From assembly GCA_016711045.1 (NCBI GenBank), contig JADJTT010000007.1, positions 434,001 through 498,000 of the forward strand: a DNA stretch of 64,000 bases, in the 5' to 3' direction. The first letter of the stretch is position 1. Each line of letters begins with the position of its first letter. The notes below the pieces were generated by a model, which saw nothing but the letters and a program-made list of their open reading frames with translations, did no database searches and was not told the origin of the DNA. Origin of the DNA: Saprospirales bacterium (GTDB lineage: Bacteria; Bacteroidota; Bacteroidia; Chitinophagales; Saprospiraceae). Shown here in pieces: positions 8,214 to 16,037 of this stretch. A program made the position numbers and the translations under genes.

Positions 8214-8676
8214 ACTCGAAATTGCCGATCAGCATAATGCCCTGCTCGGCGGGTACCAGATTGTCTACCTCGAGCAGCATATCCAGTTTTTCCTGCTGAA
8301 AACAGCGCAGGATGTCCGGTTTTCCTACGGGTTTGAGCAAAACCGTAGCCTGGTCTTTCGAAATAGGCCCGGAATCGGCCAGGAGGATAATCACTCCATC
8401 CGGGTCGACGAGTGACAACCGGATGGAACGGGCGAAGTTCAGGTTGGGGAAGTCGGGGTTACCGATCTCCGCTTTAAGCAGGCGTACCTTTGCAATTTTC
8501 GCGGATGTTTCTGGCAGTTCCAGCGGCCGGATGGCACGCGATTGAATGCTGCGAACCGTGATGGGTGGCTCGAGGGGCATCAGGACGTTTTGCACGGTGT
8601 ATACCTCCACCGGCTTAGGCGAACCGCAGGATAGAAGCGAAATTAGAAAGAGGGTAACCCAACAAGTGGAATGCAT
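8194..8676 (-). CDS. Lipoprotein of unknown function
   Basis: This 160-residue protein begins MHSTCWVTLF and has a lipobox at about residue 17 (LLSCGSP). The remainder reads as one beta-sandwich domain (ARSIRLSLVDPDGVIILLAD ... GIMLIGNFEF), and I do not recognise a family. An upstream Met at 8700 is possible but would put charged residues before the hydrophobic stretch. Its 3' end overlaps the convergent ureohydrolase gene by 20 bases, so antisense interference between the two transcripts is possible and no terminator separates them. Confidence 0.72.
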   Translation of the reverse strand: MHSTCWVTLFLISLLSCGSPKPVEVYTVQNVLMPLEPPITVRSIQSRAIRPLELPETSAKIAKVRLLKAEIGNPDFPNLNFARSIRLSLVDPDGVIILLADSGPISKDQATVLLKPVGKPDILRCFQQEKLDMLLEVDNLVPAEQGIMLIGNFEFTLSPG

Positions 8677-8789
8677 ATAGTGTCTATTTATCGCCCGCAA
8701 GATGCCAAAAAATGAAAACAGGTATGGATTTAATTCCCTATAATTATCGTATTTTCGTCGCGACTTTTTTCAAACCTAAAAAAAAATCT

Positions 8790-9500
8790 ATGAAGTTTAA
8801 GTCAATCACCTCAGTGATGGTAATGTTATTTGCCACCCAACTGGTTTTCGGCCAGGTATTCAGCCCCCCAGCCGAAGGTTTTTCCCGTAAAAAACCAGCT
8901 TATGTAACCCTGGAAGACGGCACGGAAGTGACCGGAACGATCGACAAACTGAAACGCAAGAAAGGGTTGATCTCCAACATTATTATCGAGAAAGAAAGCG
9001 GAGAAGCCCTCGACTACACCCCCGATCAGGTAAAGTTCATGTACCTGCCCCAAAGTGGTCTGGATAAATTAGGAAAGGGACTCGACTTCCTCAATGATGC
9101 CACCAAGTGGAACCGGGACGATCTCGATGCTGCCAAGATCAAGGATGGATATGCCTATTTCGAAAAAGCGGACGTCATGGTCAAAAAGAAGAAAATGCCG
9201 TTGATGATGCAATTGCTGAATCCGTCTTTTTCCGGGAAAGTCAGAGTATATCATGACCCCTATGCGGCGGAAACGACTCAGGTCAGTGTCGGTGGTATTG
9301 GCGTAGCCGGTGGCGATGATAAGTCTTACTATGTAAAAAAAGGAGACGGAGTAGCATTCAAACTGGAAAAGAAAAACTTTGAGGACGAATTTGCCAAGCT
9401 CTTCGGAGATTGTGATTCCATTAAGAAAGCATACGGCAAGAAGCCGAAATGGAAAGACATCCAAGCAATCGCTTATAAGCACGCTACTGAGTGCAATTAA
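8790..9500 (+). CDS. Secreted protein of unknown function
   Basis: This 236-residue protein has a clear signal peptide (MKFKSITSVMVMLFATQLVFGQ) with cleavage probably after Gly21. The start at 8790 is chosen because it begins the signal peptide. The mature part is Lys-rich and predicted beta-rich at first (YVTLEDGTEVTGTIDKLKRKKG) and ends in a Cys-containing helical segment (LFGDCDSIKK ... HATECN) that could form one disulfide. The N-terminal part resembles the small beta-barrels seen in many Bacteroidota periplasmic proteins. No function can be assigned. A TATTTTCG box about 35 bases upstream could be a weak promoter, and a clear terminator follows. Confidence 0.75.
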   Translation: MKFKSITSVMVMLFATQLVFGQVFSPPAEGFSRKKPAYVTLEDGTEVTGTIDKLKRKKGLISNIIIEKESGEALDYTPDQVKFMYLPQSGLDKLGKGLDFLNDATKWNRDDLDAAKIKDGYAYFEKADVMVKKKKMPLMMQLLNPSFSGKVRVYHDPYAAETTQVSVGGIGVAGGDDKSYYVKKGDGVAFKLEKKNFEDEFAKLFGDCDSIKKAYGKKPKWKDIQAIAYKHATECN

Positions 9501-9512
9501 TTTTTCAATAAT

Positions 9513-9544
9513 AAAAAAGACCTGTCTGTCGGCAGGTCTTTTTT
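9513..9544 (+). terminator. Rho-independent terminator
   Basis: AAAAAAGACCTG (9513-9524) pairs perfectly with CAGGTCTTTTTT (9533-9544) around an 8-base loop and ends in six T residues, 12 bases after the preceding stop codon. The next gene starts only 17 bases later, so that gene probably relies on read-through or on a promoter within this stretch. Confidence 0.88.
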
Positions 9545-9560
9545 ATAGACTCCATCAACC

Positions 9561-10478
9561 ATGCAAACAATCATCGGCGCCGGAGGCGCTATCGGCCAGG
9601 ACCTGGCGAAAGAACTTGCAAGCTTTACCCCACATATCCGGTTGGTGAGCCGCAACCCCAAAAAGGTGAACGAAACGGATGAACTATTTCCGGCAGATGT
9701 CACCAACGCTGCGCAATTGAGCAAAGCTATCGAGGGCTCCGAAATCGTGTATTGCGTAGTGGGATTTGAATACAAACTCAAGGTGTGGCGCAATACTTGG
9801 CCGGCTTTTACAAAAAACCTGCTGGATGCCTGCAAAACGCATGGCGCCAAGCTGGTTTTCTTTGACAATGTATACTCCTACGATATTCAGGCTATTCCGC
9901 ACATGACGGAGGAGTCTCTTATCAATCCGCCGAGCAAAAAAGGAGAAGTCAGGGCACAGTTGCTTCAGCGACTCCAGCAAACCATGGATTCAGGAGAAGT
10001 GAGTGTACTTATCGCCCGGGCAGCAGATTTCTACGGGCCTGGAATCAACAATAGCGTCCTCCAGGAAACCGTGCTGAAAAATTTCCAAAAAGGAAAGGCC
10101 GCTAATTGGTTCGCCGACGACACCAAAGTGCATTCCTTTACCTACACCCCCGACGCCGCCAAAGCGACCGCTCTCCTCGGAAATACCCCCGATGCATTCA
10201 ACCAGACCTGGCACTTGCCTACTTGCGCCGACCGGCTCACTGGAAAAGAATGGGTGGAATTATTTGCCCGAGAGATGGGCGTCGAGCCGAAATACACCGT
10301 CCTGAAAAAATGGATCATCGGGCTACTCGGCATTTTCATTCCCATTATGAAAGAGATGCACGAAATGCTCTACCAAAACGACCGGGATTACTTTTTTGAC
10401 AGCAGCAAGTTTACCCACCGGTTTGGGGAAATGGCCACGCCGTATGAGGAAGGGGTTAAGGCGGTGTTGAAGGGGTAA
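9561..10478 (+). CDS. NAD(P)-binding atypical/extended SDR family protein
   Basis: This 305-residue protein has the nucleotide-binding motif IIGAGGAIGQDLAKEL at the N-terminus, the conserved Asp of a short acidic patch (PADVTNAAQL) and the YSYD segment in the place of the SDR active-site tyrosine, with a YGPG motif downstream as in NAD-dependent epimerases. It is probably an oxidoreductase or epimerase on a sugar or lipid; the substrate cannot be inferred. The classical YxxxK is not clear, so an atypical or regulatory NmrA-like role is possible. It begins 17 bases after the previous terminator. Confidence 0.82.
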   Translation: MQTIIGAGGAIGQDLAKELASFTPHIRLVSRNPKKVNETDELFPADVTNAAQLSKAIEGSEIVYCVVGFEYKLKVWRNTWPAFTKNLLDACKTHGAKLVFFDNVYSYDIQAIPHMTEESLINPPSKKGEVRAQLLQRLQQTMDSGEVSVLIARAADFYGPGINNSVLQETVLKNFQKGKAANWFADDTKVHSFTYTPDAAKATALLGNTPDAFNQTWHLPTCADRLTGKEWVELFAREMGVEPKYTVLKKWIIGLLGIFIPIMKEMHEMLYQNDRDYFFDSSKFTHRFGEMATPYEEGVKAVLKG

Positions 10479-10670
10479 AGAGAGTTTTTAATTTTGAATT
10501 TTTAGTTTTTAGTTTTCTTCCGCTGCCACGGCGGTTACGAGTTTTGAATTTAATTTTAATGCAAGAAAATTTTGACTGAGTAAAGGGTTTTAATAGATGA
10601 ATAATGATTTGCTGAAAATTTCCTATTTTTAAGCGTCCTCCAAAAATAACCTCATCTAAAAACGATCCCT

Positions 10671-11780
10671 ATGACTCATCAAGACGTGCATTTTGACCCC
10701 ACGATGAGTTCGGAGTTTTTTCAAACACTCCGAAAGCGCATCGATCAATACTTCCGGGATAAGGGCGTCAGCAAAAAAGCAAATGCGTTGATGGTCTTTA
10801 AGTCCCTATTCTTTTTTGCCTGGCTGATTCTGAGTTACTTCTCCTTATTATTCCTTCCTGACCTGGCCCTTTGGGGAGCTACGCTGTTATTTATTTCGAT
10901 GGGATTGGGTTCTGCTTTTTTTATCATTTCGGTGGGGCATGATGCCTCCCATGGCGCTTATTCTTCCAATACCCGGGTAAACAAGCTCTTGAGCTATTCC
11001 TGGAATCTGGTAGGGATCAGCAATTACATGTGGTCGCTGAAGCACAATATGTCACACCACTCCTTCACCAATGTGCCCGAGCACGATCCGGATATTTCGC
11101 AAAACAAATTAATGCGGTTGAATCCCGACTATCCCTACCGGCCCTTTTACCGGTATCAACACTATTACGGCATTTTTCTGTATGGTTTTTTGAGCCTGTT
11201 TATCGTATATTTCAAGGACTTCCTTTTATTCAGGGAGCACCAGTTCGGCAATAAATTCATCGAAAACCACGGCGCCCGGGAATGGGTGACGCTTCTCCTT
11301 TCGAAGGTTTTCTACGTTGCATACAGCCTCCTCATTCCGTTATTGGTGCTTCCCTATGCCTGGTGGCAAATCCTGCTGATGTACCTGGCCAGCCATTTTG
11401 TGGCAGGGATTTCTATTGCGCTCATGTTGGTACCACCCCATATCAATCCACATACAGTATACACTGCTCCCGATTCGGAGGGTAATATCAAGAATTGTTG
11501 GGCGACTCACCAGATTGAAAGTACCATTGATCTTTCTGCCGGCAGTTGGTTGGTCAACTGGTTTACCGGAGGACTCAACACGCATATCGTGCACCACATT
11601 TTCCCCAACATCTGCCATATCCATTACCGGGCACTCACGCCCATTATTGAAGAAACCGCCAAAGAGTTTGGAATAAAATATACCAACCTTCCTTTTTTCA
11701 AGGCACTCCACGACCATTTTCTCTTCCTCAGAGAGTTGGGACAACACCCGGAAGCTTATCATAGCCGGGTGTTGGCTTAA
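10671..11780 (+). CDS. Membrane fatty acid desaturase
   Basis: This 369-residue integral membrane enzyme has the three histidine boxes of acyl-lipid/acyl-CoA desaturases: H90-DAS-H94, H125-NMS-HH130 and THIVHHIFP near residue 307, with hydrophobic segments between them (about 45-90 and 160-250). It inserts a double bond in a membrane fatty acid chain using molecular oxygen and a di-iron centre. The QIESTIDLSAGSWLVNWFTGGLN context of the third box is that of the delta-6-like/front-end group, without the cytochrome b5 domain, so regiospecificity is open. The 192-base AT-rich gap before it contains only low-complexity TTTTTAGTTTT-type sequence. Confidence 0.92.
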   Translation: MTHQDVHFDPTMSSEFFQTLRKRIDQYFRDKGVSKKANALMVFKSLFFFAWLILSYFSLLFLPDLALWGATLLFISMGLGSAFFIISVGHDASHGAYSSNTRVNKLLSYSWNLVGISNYMWSLKHNMSHHSFTNVPEHDPDISQNKLMRLNPDYPYRPFYRYQHYYGIFLYGFLSLFIVYFKDFLLFREHQFGNKFIENHGAREWVTLLLSKVFYVAYSLLIPLLVLPYAWWQILLMYLASHFVAGISIALMLVPPHINPHTVYTAPDSEGNIKNCWATHQIESTIDLSAGSWLVNWFTGGLNTHIVHHIFPNICHIHYRALTPIIEETAKEFGIKYTNLPFFKALHDHFLFLRELGQHPEAYHSRVLA

Positions 11781-11785
11781 AATTA

Positions 11786-11817
11786 AAAAGGAGCACATCG
11801 TAAGGTGCGCTCCTTTT
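11786..11817. terminator. Bidirectional terminator between convergent genes
   Basis: AAAAGGAGCAC and GTGCGCTCCTTTT form a hairpin with one bulged base, flanked by A-rich sequence on the left and T-rich on the right. It lies between the desaturase stop codon and the end of the convergent lipoprotein gene, so it can serve both. Confidence 0.85.
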
Positions 11818-11840
11818 CAATTATTTAAGGCAAAAGATGC

Positions 11841-13607
11841 CTAGAAATCTCGTAACACTTTAAACGTCCCATCTACCGAATGGCTCCCTCCTTGCGAATC
11901 GAGGAAATCGCCTTCAAAGGTGCCACGGATGAGTTCGCCGGGTATGAGGCTAAACTCCGTGACCTGCACGGAAATATCCCCCGGATTCTGGGCAGCGACT
12001 TGAGTGGTTCCACCTGTGCCATTGCTCTCCCATAGGTAAAAAATGCCGCATGGAAAAGTGCCGACATCAGCCCCATTTACGCCAAAATTAAACCAGTACG
12101 ATTGGTTTGGTCCGGAAGCGCTAATGAAAAAGGATTCCCCAGGGATGGAGTCGCTTAGGAACAGATTCTCCGTGAATAGATACTCTTCTCCGTCCAGGGT
12201 GAATTGGATATATTCATCCAGTTCAACGTCGCAGGCTTCGATATTGCCGGTTACCACTTCCTGAGCCACGGTAAAGGTGTAGGTATTGCTCTGTACCAGG
12301 TTATCCAGATCAACCCCGAGCAAGTCAAATTCAGTGGCACTGCAGACCTGGATCATCCCGCTGAAGGCGCCTGTGTTATCGACATAAAACACACTGGCGG
12401 TGCCTCCTAGCATTACTTTCACATAGCCATTAGGCACCGGATTCCCATCACAATCCACGAGTGTACCGGAAATGTTCACCGGCATATTGGTAAAAGCACT
12501 CGAGGGAAGGATAAGGTCAGCCAGCACCACATCTGCGCTGAAAGGGCCAATATTTTCTGTGTAAACCACTTCGCCGCACAGGTCGAGTATTTCCAAAACC
12601 AGTGCTTCACCAGCGGGAATATCTCCCCCAAACACACCGTTTTCATCCGTCCATCCATAGCCCGAGAAGGAGGAACTAACAATAGTGATGCGGACTTGCA
12701 CCCCACTCAATGGGTTGTCATTGGTATTCAGGAAGATACTTCCACTCATATGCACCACCGGAAAGGGCGCATCGCAGTTCCAAAAGGAAAAATGACTCAC
12801 TTTGCCCACATACTTGCCGTTTTCCAACATGGCTTCGCCCTCTTCTACCCAAATGCCCACCGATTCGTCAAAATGCCAAAGGGGGATGCTTGCCGGGGCG
12901 TTGCTTTGCAGGGAAGCGGGGACCGTCACGGTGAGCGTAGCGGGTTTGTTATCCGCAAGCTGTAGTTTTTGGTCCTGTGCACCTGTCAATTCCACAGCTA
13001 CCATACCAAAGGTCGAAAGGACTCGCTCCCCGTCCCGGTCGTTAAACCCGAGCAGGTTGCCCGGCATACGCTGGTCGAGGTCGGAGGCAGTGGGATCCAG
13101 GTATTGGATGGCCACTTTCACCGTGCCGGAATAGGGCTGACCGCTGCCATCCACTACCCCATCCACCGGAAAATCAATAGCCACTTCCTGACCGGCCAAT
13201 TCGACCAGGCCTCCAGTAGCTGATTCAAACTCCCCGGCAATAACTTTCTTCAACAGTTGAATGCGGACAAAGGGATTCGCCTCATATTTCGGACGGAAAG
13301 AACGCCCCCCGAAGAAATAGCCGCTTTTTTCCACTTTAACCTGGGTGAGGTTCTCCCGTACCTGCGCATGTTGGATACGAAATACGCCGTTGGCATCGGA
13401 TACCGTGGTTTTGTTTCCCAAGGTTACGATGGCTTCCGCAACGGGGTTGCCCGATTCGTCGGTGATCAGGCCATAAGCGGAAGCAGTAGTCAGGCTACCG
13501 AGGTCCAGTTCAATGGGGTCCGGACCGGGGATTGGGGGAACTTCCTCTTTTTGGCAGGCGATAAATACAAAAACGGATAGGAAAAGCAACAACAAGGATC
13601 GTTTCAT
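11841..13607 (-). CDS. Large lipoprotein with carboxypeptidase-regulatory-like domains
   Basis: This 588-residue protein has a lipobox at residue 18 (FIACQKEE), a Pro-rich linker and then a carboxypeptidase-regulatory-like beta-sandwich (AYGLITDESGNPVAEAIVTLGNKTTVSDANG) at about 44-110. Further copies of the same fold occur at about 280-350 (NPLSGVQVRITIV ... TDENGVFGG) and 375-420 (GTLVDCDGNPVPNGYV). The rest is beta-rich. Such proteins sit on the cell surface and bind or present other proteins or glycans; no enzyme motif is seen. It is monocistronic, with the terminator at 11786 behind it. Confidence 0.8.
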   Translation of the reverse strand: MKRSLLLLFLSVFVFIACQKEEVPPIPGPDPIELDLGSLTTASAYGLITDESGNPVAEAIVTLGNKTTVSDANGVFRIQHAQVRENLTQVKVEKSGYFFGGRSFRPKYEANPFVRIQLLKKVIAGEFESATGGLVELAGQEVAIDFPVDGVVDGSGQPYSGTVKVAIQYLDPTASDLDQRMPGNLLGFNDRDGERVLSTFGMVAVELTGAQDQKLQLADNKPATLTVTVPASLQSNAPASIPLWHFDESVGIWVEEGEAMLENGKYVGKVSHFSFWNCDAPFPVVHMSGSIFLNTNDNPLSGVQVRITIVSSSFSGYGWTDENGVFGGDIPAGEALVLEILDLCGEVVYTENIGPFSADVVLADLILPSSAFTNMPVNISGTLVDCDGNPVPNGYVKVMLGGTASVFYVDNTGAFSGMIQVCSATEFDLLGVDLDNLVQSNTYTFTVAQEVVTGNIEACDVELDEYIQFTLDGEEYLFTENLFLSDSIPGESFFISASGPNQSYWFNFGVNGADVGTFPCGIFYLWESNGTGGTTQVAAQNPGDISVQVTEFSLIPGELIRGTFEGDFLDSQGGSHSVDGTFKVLRDF

Positions 13608-13682
13608 GGAATGCTTTTTTAGTGTAAAAAATCAGGTATTCACCCCCATACACGGGAAAGCATCGGAAAAGGTTGGGTAAGG

Positions 13683-14705
13683 TCAGGAAAAAAGTGAAGT
13701 GTGAGGAGTGAAGTGTGAGGAGTGAAGTGTGAAGAGTGAGGGATGGGGATACCATTTAAATTGCCGAATGGCCTGGTTTCGCCACTTGGAAATTGTCATG
13801 GACAAGCGAAAAGAACGGGTACTTGGGTGGATGGGGTATTCCAGTATTTCACAGATTTCCGGGATATTGGAAACAGGGAGTTGATGTATTTCCCGGTAGC
13901 GAGGATCAATGCGCAAATGTTCGACAGCGTAGCAGATCTTCTCCTGCTCCAGGGCCGGAAGCCGTTGAAAACGGCCCACGCTTCCCGCCTGCAGGGGGCC
14001 TTTTTCATTATGCAGCCAGCCTTCCATGCGGACTTCCGTTGCTCCCTTTTCAGGTTCCAGGCAGGAAGGGTCCCAATTCAGGCCCAAATGCGCAAAGCAA
14101 GCCCGGAGGAATTGGTCCGGCGCATGGACCCAATCTTCATATTTCAGGCAAAAATACCGCGCCGACCCTGCTGCCTTAAGGGCAAAGGAAGTGTTGAGGA
14201 GATAAGCCGCAGTAGCCTCAAACGGGGAGAGTCCGCGGGAAACAAGGGAGGCAATCGTGTCGTAAGGGTTTCGGGTGGTATGCACGACCCTTCCACCCGG
14301 AAAGTGGTGGAGAAAAAGATCTAGACAGAGCGCATTGGAGGGAGATTTTTCCACCCAGCGGCTTGCGTCTTTTCCCTTTCTGGATTTGGAAAAAAATGCC
14401 TCCGCAAATGCAGGTAAATCAAGCGCCTGAGGTATTTCTGCGGAAAGGGATTCCTGGGTCCAACCATAAAAAGGATCCAGCAGGTCGGCTCCGTTTTTGC
14501 GAAACCAGCCGATCGATTTCAGGCCGCCCCATTTACTCCTATGCAACAGAAACCAGCGGTATGCCGGCCATTCTGTGTACAATTTCGGGTGGATAAACAA
14601 ATAAGTCTCCGGCCCCGCCACAACATCCGGATGCCGGTTGAGCATGTTAACCAACACAGAACTGCCCGTGCTGGGCGACCCGCCGATCAGGATGCCATCA
14701 ACCAT
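13683..14705 (-). CDS. Sulfotransferase family protein
   Basis: This 340-residue protein starts with the PAPS-binding phosphosulfate loop ILIGGSPSTGSSVLVNML, has the 3'-phosphate-binding region VVHTTRNPYDTIASLVSRGL and the SPSNALCLDLFLHHFPGG segment, all typical of the Sulfotransfer_3-type family. It transfers sulfate from PAPS to an acceptor hydroxyl or amine, probably on a glycan or lipid handled by the flippase encoded just upstream. Its ATG overlaps the flippase stop by 8 bases, showing translational coupling. The last 17 or so residues (HPSLFTLHSSHFTPHTSLF) are encoded by a tandem repeat and are probably not part of the original protein. Confidence 0.87.
   Translation of the reverse strand: MVDGILIGGSPSTGSSVLVNMLNRHPDVVAGPETYLFIHPKLYTEWPAYRWFLLHRSKWGGLKSIGWFRKNGADLLDPFYGWTQESLSAEIPQALDLPAFAEAFFSKSRKGKDASRWVEKSPSNALCLDLFLHHFPGGRVVHTTRNPYDTIASLVSRGLSPFEATAAYLLNTSFALKAAGSARYFCLKYEDWVHAPDQFLRACFAHLGLNWDPSCLEPEKGATEVRMEGWLHNEKGPLQAGSVGRFQRLPALEQEKICYAVEHLRIDPRYREIHQLPVSNIPEICEILEYPIHPSTRSFRLSMTISKWRNQAIRQFKWYPHPSLFTLHSSHFTPHTSLFS
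13693..13742. repeat. Tandem 14-bp repeat encoding the C-terminal tail of the sulfotransferase
   Basis: AGTGAAGTGTGAGG is repeated three times (13693-13734, the third with one change) followed by a partial copy. It lies inside the reading frame of the sulfotransferase, just before its stop codon, and belongs to the purine-rich GTGAAG family seen elsewhere in the window at 30107, 48577 and 54171. Confidence 0.9.
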
Positions 14706-15957
14706 AGACCCAATTTACCAACACATAACAGAATATCAAGCCGAGGGAATACCCCGCCCATATGCGCACGGGTATGTACCGGGACATCGGAACGCCCAAT
14801 TTCCAATAATTATAAGCAATAAGATTAAACTTGTTAATCAAAAAAGCGACAACAGAAGCCATGGCAATTCCTTCCAGCCCCCAGATGCGTACCCACCACA
14901 AGCTCAAGCCCACATTTATTGCCATTTCGACCACCGCGCTGACGACCAGCATAAAATTGCGTTGCTGACTGATCACCAGCACTTGCGGCAACAGGATGCG
15001 GCTGCACAAAATGAGCAGGTACACATTGAATACTTTGGCCGAAACAGAAAAATCGGCATTATAAACCAGTGGAAAGCCCCACGGGCTAAGAAACATCAGT
15101 ACCGCACTAATGGGAAACAGCCAATGGGACAATCGGGCAGTTCGCTCCCGAACCTCCCGCATCCCGTTTTCTATATTTAGGGCAGCCACCGGGATCAATC
15201 CGGTCACAATACCTCCCACTAACAGGGTGACCAATGGTAATTCGCGGGCCCCGAACCGGAACAGGGCAAATTGCCGGTCGTCTGCAAAGAAATTTGCCAC
15301 GATCAGTCCGTCGGTATATTCCACGCTATTTCCCACCAGGATGTGCAGTGTCAAGGGGACCATCAGCCATGCGTACCGGCCCAATTGGGAAAAATCGATC
15401 GACCATTTTCCATGCTGAATAACCAGGACAACCAACCAGCCGTACTTGATGCTCGCCCAGACGACCATGCTGATAAAGACCCCCTCTAATCCGGCGCCCA
15501 GCCACAGAGGGATAATGACGGCTGCCAGTTGGAAGCTGAAACTAAAGATCCCATATTGAAGAATCTGCCTGGGCTGGTCGCGCAAGAGGTAAAAAAGGTG
15601 TATCAATTGCGAAGGAATATTGCCCACTACAAACAGGCACAACCACCCCAAATAGGGCACATGCTCAGCGTGTGTAAACCGCGGTCCGATCCAATCGCCT
15701 GCGAAAGCTAACGCGCCTGCTGCCAATATGGACAATACCGTAAAAAGCAGAAAGGATTGAAACAAGAGCACGCGCTGTGATTCTTTTGCCTCCAATTTTG
15801 GGAACAGGGAAATGAGGGCATTTTGCCCGCCTCCCATCCAAAAGAAGGTGACGATATTCCCCAGGAACAACCAGGTTTCGTAAACCGAAATATTGCTGGT
15901 CGGCAGGCCGCTTTTCGCCAGCCAGATCCCGATGAGCAAGGTAGTGCCAAAGCGCAT
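14698..15957 (-). CDS. Polysaccharide/lipid-linked glycan flippase (MATE/Wzx-like)
   Basis: This membrane protein of at least 419 residues has about eleven to thirteen hydrophobic segments spread evenly and the family pattern RFGTTLLIGIWLAKSG ... YETWLFLGNIVTFFW ... GGGQNALISLFPKLE of Bacteroidota polysaccharide biosynthesis (Wzx-like) flippases, which move lipid-linked saccharides across the inner membrane. The start is uncertain: the frame is open upstream to the end of the previous gene and the extra residues (PVKALQAFNL) look like the family N-terminus, but I find no ATG, GTG or TTG there, so 15957 is the first conventional start. It overlaps the sulfotransferase start by 8 bases. Confidence 0.85.
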   Translation of the reverse strand: MRFGTTLLIGIWLAKSGLPTSNISVYETWLFLGNIVTFFWMGGGQNALISLFPKLEAKESQRVLLFQSFLLFTVLSILAAGALAFAGDWIGPRFTHAEHVPYLGWLCLFVVGNIPSQLIHLFYLLRDQPRQILQYGIFSFSFQLAAVIIPLWLGAGLEGVFISMVVWASIKYGWLVVLVIQHGKWSIDFSQLGRYAWLMVPLTLHILVGNSVEYTDGLIVANFFADDRQFALFRFGARELPLVTLLVGGIVTGLIPVAALNIENGMREVRERTARLSHWLFPISAVLMFLSPWGFPLVYNADFSVSAKVFNVYLLILCSRILLPQVLVISQQRNFMLVVSAVVEMAINVGLSLWWVRIWGLEGIAMASVVAFLINKFNLIAYNYWKLGVPMSRYIPVRIWAGYSLGLIFCYVLVNWVYG

Positions 15958-16037
15958 CAGGTTGAATGCCTGCAGGGCTTTAACCGGGTCGTTGTACAGA
16001 GAAGATATGGATGCCTGGAGTCGGATGGGTGATGGAT

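Noticed and set aside
10479..10670. Possible small gene or RNA in the AT-rich gap before the desaturase
   Set aside because: The stretch is low-complexity TTTTAGTTTT-type sequence. I saw no reading frame, hairpin of note or promoter consensus in it.
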